Shown: piece by piece, positions 58,538 through 64,000 of the stretch
How positions within the stretch are numbered: the first letter of the stretch is position 1
How the letters are laid out: every line of letters begins with the position of its first letter
Source: Zygaena filipendulae
Taxonomy: Eukaryota > Arthropoda > Insecta > Lepidoptera > Zygaenidae
Reading direction: 5' to 3'
Assembly: GCA_907165275.2 (NCBI GenBank)
Contig: OU015652.1
Span: 1,689,001 to 1,753,000, forward strand
Length of the DNA: 64,000 nucleotides
Translations under genes and position numbers: made by a program
Notes under the pieces: generated by a model
The model's database searches: none
Seen by the model: the letters and a program-made list of their open reading frames with translations, nothing else
What the model was told of the DNA's origin: nothing

Positions 58538-61500
58538 ATACATACAATCGAACATAGAACCTCCTCCTTTTTGGAAGTCGGTTAAAAAAGTATATAATAA
58601 TGGCATTTGAGTTCACACAGAGTAATTAAAAAAATTACAAAAATCAAAATATTTATTATGCTATATGTTTTTATTTAATTTATTTACTGTATACATGGTT
58701 CTGTGTAATGCCACTAAACTATCCCCTAGCCAAAAGGTTGACTGGTAGAGACTGCCTTAGGCATTAAGTCCGCCTTTTGTACATAAATGTGCAATAAAGT
58801 TCTTTAAATAAATAAATAAATATGTAAAGGTTACAAGCGATTTTATAGGTAATTTTCTCTATAGTTTGTCGATTATAACATAGTTTACATGCAGGTGAAC
58901 ATATGTGAAGTGAAGAGAACACCGTATCAAATAGTGACAACAGGGCTGTTCACTGTTGATTACAGAATTGCAGTTGCAACAAGGTGTGACTAGCGCTTAA
59001 GTAGCCCACTCCATGCACAAAATGCTTTGAACACATTGAAATAATAAATTGAGAATTGCTAGTGGATTTTTGTTATTGTCTTTGTGCGGGTTATCTACCT
59101 GTTTTCATGACATCTCCAGCCAGTTTATTTATCTATACATAGTATTATATTATGTGTCTATACTAATATTATAAAGAGGTACCTAAAGTTTGTGATGTTT
59201 TAAGGAGTAATTTCTGGATCGAATCAATTTTGAAAATTCTTTCACTCAGAATACAGTGATTCTGAGTGACATAGCTGGTACTTTTTATTACAAAATTCCC
59301 ACGGGAACTCCTAAATTACCGCAGGTGAATCCGCAGACACAGCTATCTGGGGGCACGGCAGTGCCCCCGCCAAGTCGAGCAACAAAAGCGGCACGGCCGT
59401 ACTATCCTTTTCTCGAAGCAATTCAGGCCATTTTCGACCCCCTATAACTTCGTTGTGGATAAAACTAGAAGCCTGAATTTTTAGTAAACAAGCAGGTATT
59501 GTATAAAGACGGTATAATTTTAATTTCATTCGATTTTAACCAGTAGTTTAAGAATTATAACTAGTCAAAGTTTCTTAATTTTGTAGGTCACTCACTCACT
59601 CACTCACTGACCGATCATCAAAACTCTAAGGCACTTCTAGCAGACATAGAAGTTTGAAATTTAGAATACAATTATTGTTTATTGTATAAATCAAGGAAAA
59701 ATTTAAATATTTTGCAATTTCGGTCCAGTTTTCTAGATACACCAACTGCATAAATAACTTTGTAATCCCATATAAATGTATGGAATTACAAAGTTACATA
59801 TGCAGTTATATGTACCAACTGCACAAATAACTTTGTAATCTCATATAAATATATGAGACTAGCTGTTCCCTGCGGTTTCACCCGCGTTAATTTCGGTCCA
59901 GTTTTCTAGATACACCAACTGCATAAATAACTTTGTAATCCCATATAAATGTATGGAATTACAAAGTTACATATGCAGTTATATGTACCAACTGCACAAA
60001 TAACTTTGTAATCCCATATAAATATATGAGACTAGCTGTTCCCTGCGGTTTCACCCGCGTTAATTTCGGAGATCCCGCGGGAATTCAGAAATGCAAAGTA
60101 GTTAGTACCCTATATCCCTAGGTTTTCTTTACCCCTGACAACGTGCATGCAAAATTTCATGAGATTTCACCAGCGTTAATTTCGGAGATCCTATTATAAT
60201 TAAATTAGATTGTTTAGAACCATAATTATGTATTACATGTGAGATATATTGTGTTTTCACGTGATCGCCAAGCCAATCAATCTATTTAAAACATAAAAGA
60301 TTTTTAAATTTGATATGGTCACTATAAAATGTTATTAGATTAGCTTATAACATAATAACTTTAGACAGAAGGACCCTTAAGTAGGCACTGAATAAATAAA
60401 CCGACTTGGTATTACATTGATCTCACAACTTTTTACTGTAGAAGAAGTGAGTTGCGAGACTTGGACTTTTTTACAAGTTTGTTTTTGATGGGATTTAATT
60501 ATAACTAACGTCACAAACTCACATACTTTAGTTCTCTATAATATTAGTAAAGCTAATTGCCAACAGTTCAGTTCGATTCTCCACTTATTTATTTTTATTT
60601 TGTTTGTGAATTAAACATATTATATTTGAAATCTATATAACTAATAATTAATTATTTATGTATGCTTCTCGTTTGCAGAGAAAAGTCAGTGTGTCTTATA
60701 AAGAGAGACAGCAGTAATGAAGGTCGTTTGCTGTTCAGCACAGATGATCACATCATATTTATGGAGGTGATGACCACAGATCAGAGCATCATTGTTATAT
60801 GTATTGATAACACCTTGGCCTGCTATAGCAAAAAGGTTAGAGTTCTGCTTGATTTAAATAAATATTCCTAATTTGTGTTGAAATCCGGCTCGAAGGACCA
60901 AGTAATTACTGTACTAGAAAAATATTACAGTTTACACTAATTTGTGTACTTACTCAGAACAAGCAGGCAGGTAGTAAATAAAACTTCTCATTTGAGTTAG
61001 TTTCAAAGAAAGTCTTGTCAGTTAAATAAAAATGTGTGCAGTCACACGCGATAAAAGTCGAATCTTCAAAAATGTGAACTTTAAGATAAGCACACAGACA
61101 TAAAATTTCAGGAGTAGGATAATTGCAGGGTTTATTTTGATGATATTGCATACCTTTCATCTCATTCTCTCGCACGTTATATCCACGTTATATCCGTTTC
61201 ATTGACTTTCAAAGCCCAACGATGCTAAAGAAGATTTCGCTTCAAAATCTTTTTTATACAGCTTAATCGCATCATTGACCATGTCGCTACAAAGCATGTA
61301 CCTGCTTAAAACCTAGCAGAACTACAGAGTGCTTTCGCATATCCACATAAAGTGGGAAAGCAGTGACATCCTGCCTATTCCCCCAAAGATTGATGCTTGT
61401 CTTCTGTACAAAGACGTGTAGTACCTACTCAACTACTAGTAATTTAAAAGTGTTGCAACCCCTGTAAAGGGAACCTAAGTTTTAAGAGCACTGTATTAGT

Positions 61501-63321
61501 AGTTGCATACACTACTTTATCTTCACTAATGCAATTAATCAAACAACAAGAGTAAAAGCATTAAATTAAATTCACGCGTACGTGTATTGTCACAGTGATT
61601 TTGCCGCCATTAAAATCTGACCAATGAGAGCGCAGCTGCGCGCATCAATAAAACGCGACCAACCTGATTGGCCCTGCAATCAAGTTGGTCGCGTTTTATT
61701 GATGTTATAATAAGATTTTACGATATCGATGTGGATATTATACCATCATGTGAAATTGCTTAAATTGAGTGTTTTGTTGTCTGCGCTATAACAGTAGTAA
61801 TTATAAGTCAAGTATTGGAAACATAAGTAGAATGTTACAACATTAGTGTAGATAAATAAAGATATGATCGTTCTTAGTGAGCAATAAATACTTGAATACT
61901 TGAATATATTTCATTTTCTACGTTATACTACTTTGATGGCAGGGCAAAAAGCAATGGTCGCTTTGCTTGGAGCACCGTCCCGTCGCCATGGCGCTAGTGC
62001 CTATCCTTCACTTGGGCTTGACGCTGACAGCTGTCGCCTTGGCCTCGGGACACGTGCACTTTTACGACGGCAAAGCGCGGCGGGACACGTTGTTCGTGAG
62101 AGGTAAGCCATCTATTTTGTCTATGAACCACACGAGCGGGTATAATAATAATAAATATAATAAAAGCTTGTACATTATTACACAGCGCCACATTGTTCCA
62201 AACTAAACGAGTCTTGTAGCCTACTATTACATGGGGTCAACTAATATTATATTTGGTCATATACTTTTTTAAATACATAGACACATAATATATTAAAACA
62301 TTACCATTATAAATGCGAAAGTGAGTTTGTTTGTTTGTTTGTTACGCTTTCACGCCTCATCGGCTCAGCTGATCATCATGAAATTTTGTATATTGATGCG
62401 ATTGATGCGACGACGGTAGCCACTATAGTCCAACGGTGCTGTTATGTATCAGCTCAGAGTGGTATCAGTGAGTGAGTGAGTTTTGCTAAAATAGTAAAAA
62501 TTTCAGTGTTACAATTTCAGTTTATTTTTATTTCAGATGTATCGGTGATGAGATTCGGCCAACTTGGCCAAGAGGAGCACGTCCTTGTCATAGTGTCCAG
62601 TGGTGAGTGTCACCTAATGAACTGATGGAATAATTTTCTACGGAACCAAGTTCTAAAATACAGCATGTTATGTATCAATCAGATAACTCGCCTATCCGTA
62701 AAATTGTTGGAGAGGAAGAAGGAAGAATCAATTATTTAGATAAATAATTAATTTTAAAAAAATACCAGAGCATTCGTCAAAATAAGAAAAATAAACTAAA
62801 TTACTAAAGTAAATCTTAAATCTACCTAAGACTTTTTTATATTTGTAGGAATCTTAAATACCTCCTTATTTCCTTCATCCTTGAGCGAATAAAAGAGTGG
62901 AAATGCTTCTAATATCTATCGAATGCTTTTCTGTACTAATATTATACAGCGGTAAAGCTTGAAGTTTATGAGGTTGTAGGGAGTAATCTTTGGATCTGTT
63001 GAACCGATTTTCACAATTCTTTTACCAATAGAATGCTACAGTGTTACTGAGTGTCATAGGGTAATTGTTATCGCGGAATTCCGAAATCCCCGCGGGCGAA
63101 ACCGCGAGGGAACAGCTAGTCTTCGATAAAGGACACCTCTTCCTCAGGCGGGAGTTTGGTTCTGAAGATACTGAAGCGCACGGCGGACTTCAACGCGCAC
63201 GCGGCGGGCGTCGAGTCCGCGGCGGACGCGGCGCAGGCGCAGGCGCAGCGGCCCTGGCTCATACCCAAGAAGTCCAAGCTGTTCCTGGAACAGTCCATCA
63301 GGGAGCGCGACGGTGCTGCCG
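55933..63321 (+). CDS. BBS1: BBS1, BBSome subunit (exons 1-8; 3' end outside window)
   Basis: Gene-level entry. Exons 55933-56094, 56166-56384, 56609-56911, 58895-58983, 60679-60835, 61943-62102, 62537-62602 and 63148-63321 join in phase into 443 codons plus one base. All introns are GT-AG. The order of conserved blocks follows vertebrate BBS1 from the N-terminal SRWLDV to the KILKRTADF region and QSIRERDGAA, so about three quarters of the protein is here. BBS1 is the beta-propeller subunit of the BBSome that contacts the GTPase ARL6/BBS3 and carries membrane proteins in cilia. In insects, cilia occur in sensory neurons and sperm. Repeats have filled introns 3, 4 and 7. The C-terminal exons lie beyond 64000. 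Confidence 0.95.
56166..56384 (+). CDS. BBS1: BBS1 exon 2
   Basis: 73 codons. Acceptor CACCAATTTCAG, donor CAG|GTACAG. Intron 1 is only 71 nt. Contains LPFIAVGFSSCLYIYKSMK and LFYKYYLPSVEL (vertebrate PALALASGPCVYVYKNLR, PYFKFSLPQL) and ends ETDIWKQ (EQDLWNQ). Confidence 0.93.
56609..56911 (+). CDS. BBS1: BBS1 exon 3
   Basis: 101 codons. Acceptor GCTTCTTCCAG, donor AAG|GTATGT. Contains RDMITVQSRNFITM and SMSCLVIGTEDGEVIVLDPQ, matching vertebrate [20 protein letters not shown]. The 16-bp donor segment is tandemly duplicated just downstream. Confidence 0.93.
56911..56942 (+). repeat. 16-bp tandem duplication over the intron 3 donor
   Basis: GGTATGTACTATGTAT occurs twice without interruption, giving a second GGTATGT donor 16 bp downstream. 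Use of the second site would shift the frame. Confidence 0.95.
57275..58589 (-). repeat. composite repeat family D, copy 3, in BBS1 intron 3
   Basis: Read on the minus strand it starts with AACCGACTTCCAAAAAGGAG at 58589, has an A-rich strand run at about 58490-58536, then two tandem 273-bp units (GTTCCGATGACCATCTG at 57949 and 58222). It ends in a long palindrome (57275-57712) like that at 4263. Because the unit length is a multiple of three, a 198-codon minus-strand frame stays open through both units. Confidence 0.85.
58735..58823 (+). mobile_element. LINE 3' tail in BBS1 intron 3
   Basis: GTTGACTGGTAGAGACTGCC, GGCATTAAGTCCGCCTTTTG, GTGCAATAAAGTTCTTTAAA with AATA tail. Same 3' end as 32780. 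It lies 72 bp before exon 4 and in sense orientation, so its AATAAA could act as a premature poly(A) signal. Confidence 0.75.
58895..58983 (+). CDS. BBS1: BBS1 exon 4
   Basis: 89 nt, enters in phase 0 and leaves in phase 2. Acceptor TTTACATGCAG, donor AAG|GTGTGA. VNICEVKRTPYQIVTTGLFT and VDYRIAVATR correspond to vertebrate VSGQFDVEFRLAAACR. Too short to stand out as a frame; found through the gap in BBS1 homology. Confidence 0.9.
59161..59345 (+). repeat. family A repeat, GTTTGTGA subtype, BBS1 intron 4
   Basis: TACTAATATTATAAAGAGGT, AATCAATTTTGAAAATTCTT, GAGTGACATAGCTGGTAC, end CCGCAGACACAGCTAT. Confidence 0.8.
59721..60066. repeat. 173-bp tandem duplication with hairpins, BBS1 intron 4
   Basis: CGGTCCAGTTTTCTAGATAC starts at 59721 and 59894. 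The two units differ at very few positions (CTCATATAAAT versus CCCATATAAAT). Each holds a hairpin (59744-59807 and 59917-59980) whose arms AACTGCATAAATAACTTTGT and ACAAAGTTACATATGCAGTT pair with few mismatches. Each unit ends with the first 35-40 bases of a family A copy (CTAGCTGTTCCCTGCGGTTT). Confidence 0.93.
60029..60195 (-). repeat. family A repeat, truncated
   Basis: GACTAGCTGTTCCCTGCGGT to a restart CACCAGCGTTAATTTCGGAG. The expected right end is missing here; a matching tail (CTATAATATTAGTAAAGC) sits at about 60536-60553, so the copy may have been split by about 300 bp. Confidence 0.75.
60679..60835 (+). CDS. BBS1: BBS1 exon 5
   Basis: 157 nt, enters in phase 2, leaves in phase 0. Acceptor CTTCTCGTTTGCAG, donor AAG|GTTAGA. 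The junction codon gives Arg, then EKSVCLIKRDSSNEGRLLFS, matching vertebrate NGNIYILRRDSK. It ends DNTLACYSKK (vertebrate DSLHGFTHKGKK). Confidence 0.92.
61644..61703. repeat. hairpin with 20-bp perfect stem, BBS1 intron 5
   Basis: ATCAATAAAACGCGACCAAC, then CTGATT, a short loop, AATCAA, and the exact complement of the first 20 bases. Just upstream are GACCAATGAG and the palindrome GCGCAGCTGCGC. The segment is CpG-rich compared with the rest of the intron. Confidence 0.9.
61943..62102 (+). CDS. BBS1: BBS1 exon 6
   Basis: 160 nt, phase 0 in, phase 1 out. Acceptor ACTTTGATGGCAG, donor AGAG|GTAAGC. GKKQWSLCLEHRPVAMALVP and LASGHVHFYDGKARRDTLFV match vertebrate GKKLWTVQMP and LANGEVRIYRDKALLNVI. 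Much richer in G+C than exons 1-5. Confidence 0.93.
62300..62393 (+). repeat. family A 5' fragment, BBS1 intron 6
   Basis: ATTATAAATGCGAAAGTGAG, GTTTGTTTGTTTGTTACGCT, CTCAGCTGATCATCATGAAA, then stops. Confidence 0.8.
62537..62602 (+). CDS. BBS1: BBS1 exon 7
   Basis: 66 nt, phase 1 to phase 1. Acceptor TTATTTTTATTTCAG, donor AGTG|GTGAGT. DVSVMRFGQLGQEEHVLVIV and SSG match vertebrate [20 protein letters not shown] and TTRG. Invisible to a length-filtered frame search. Confidence 0.92.
62934..63120 (+). repeat. family A repeat abutting BBS1 exon 8
   Basis: TACTAATATTATACAGCGGT, GAACCGATTTTCACAATTCT, CCCCGCGGGCGAAACCGCGA, end GGGAACAGCTAGT. Only 27 bp separate its end from exon 8, so the branch point may fall in or next to the repeat. 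Confidence 0.85.
63148..63321 (+). CDS. BBS1: BBS1 exon 8
   Basis: 174 nt, phase 1 to phase 1. Acceptor CACCTCTTCCTCAG, donor CCG|GTGAGT. GGSLVLKILKRTADF matches vertebrate GGGLIIKILKRTAVF. Then an Ala-rich stretch (AAGVESAADAAQAQAQ) replaces the usual Gly/Pro linker, followed by IPKKSKLFLEQSIRERDGAA (vertebrate [20 protein letters not shown]). Very high GC3. Confidence 0.93.
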
Positions 63322-64000
63322 GTGAGTGAAACAGACCGATACCTATATCTGTCCTTTTCCTTTCGTTGACTAGGATAAGTTGTTGTCAACAGTAGCGGAC
63401 CTATACTGTCCGTTCTGTTTCATGGTGAAGTTTTCACTTTCATCACAAAAACATTACATACGTATCTTGATGCGGGACAACCTGCGAGTTTGTGCGTGAT
63501 ATTTACCAGGCCAATTGTAATAGTAAAAATTGCTGTCTTGGCTTCGATGGTATAAAATTAATAATAATAATCACGACTCTTATAATTAAGAAAATTAGAA
63601 AATTAGCAATATTTTAAGCTGTCGCTTCTTTCCGCAGTTTAGTTATGTGTACTAAATGGTTTTCCAATCAGAGGTGTTATTTTGATATTCAAAGAAAAAT
63701 GCCATTTTTTGAGATAAATGATCGGATGTTTATTTCATTATAAAGAGGAAGGTATGCCGTTAATAATAGAAAATAACATCAGCCAAATGACCACCACGAC
63801 CACGCCACGCCTGCAGGACCATATTATTTTTTATTCTTTTCCATAACCAAATCGCAAAATGGCAGCCTATGTTGTGTGTGTATGTATATACATCGTGATA
63901 AAACCATAATATGGTGGTAGGGCACTCTCTAGTGCCCGACTGGCTAGCTACCACCTTCAAGTTGTAAATCTGTCGTCAAGCACCTAACGGTGTGTTCCGG
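63322..64000 (+). other. BBS1 intron 8, incomplete
   Basis: Follows the exon 8 donor. I looked for the next expected BBS1 block (AMHRAFQ-like) in all frames and did not find it; the remaining exons should lie to the right. Confidence 0.6.

Overview
The window is nuclear DNA of an insect, almost certainly a moth or butterfly. It is AT-rich and intron-rich, has no bacterial-style gene packing, and is crowded with short interspersed repeats. These include a SINE/RTE-tail-like family ending in ...CCGCGGGGCACAGCTAGT, LINE 3' tails with GCAATAAAGT, foldback MITEs and many TAGGTA words, as is usual in lepidopteran genomes. The species cannot be told from the sequence.

Three protein-coding genes and one intact tRNA gene can be supported. 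(1) At the left, a minus-strand gene has a large first coding exon (7731 down to 5006) spliced in frame to a 101-nt exon (3901-3801), and then leaves the window. It encodes a long, disordered, Ser/Thr/Lys-rich protein with several tyrosine motifs; I do not recognise the family. (2) At 52362-54092 (plus) there is a complete, intronless SLC26A11-like anion transporter of 576 aa. (3) From 55933 to the right edge (plus) there is the 5' two-thirds of BBS1, a core subunit of the ciliary BBSome. Eight exons splice in phase to give 443 codons, and the gene continues past the window. A canonical RFX X-box lies 347 bp before its ATG, as expected of a ciliary gene.

Between 7.8 and 52 kb I see no convincing protein exon. 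This 44 kb holds an intact tRNA-Glu(CTC) gene at 36915, a second copy with a broken acceptor stem at 35238 and a 5' remnant at 35150. It also holds a 1.35-kb pogo-like DNA transposon at 17681-19029 with TA target site, terminal inverted repeats, iterated subterminal motifs and a decayed CENPB-type transposase. At least eight different foldback elements occur across the window, one with TTAA flanks, along with perfect hairpins and palindromes, tandem duplications and about 30 copies of the CCGCGGG family.

The genes are functionally unrelated as far as can be seen. The most informative observations are the ciliary X-box with a possible 5'UTR intron in BBS1, repeat insertions close to BBS1 splice sites, the tRNA-Glu duplication, the pogo-like element, and a set of long near-perfect hairpins that could be sources of double-stranded RNA.
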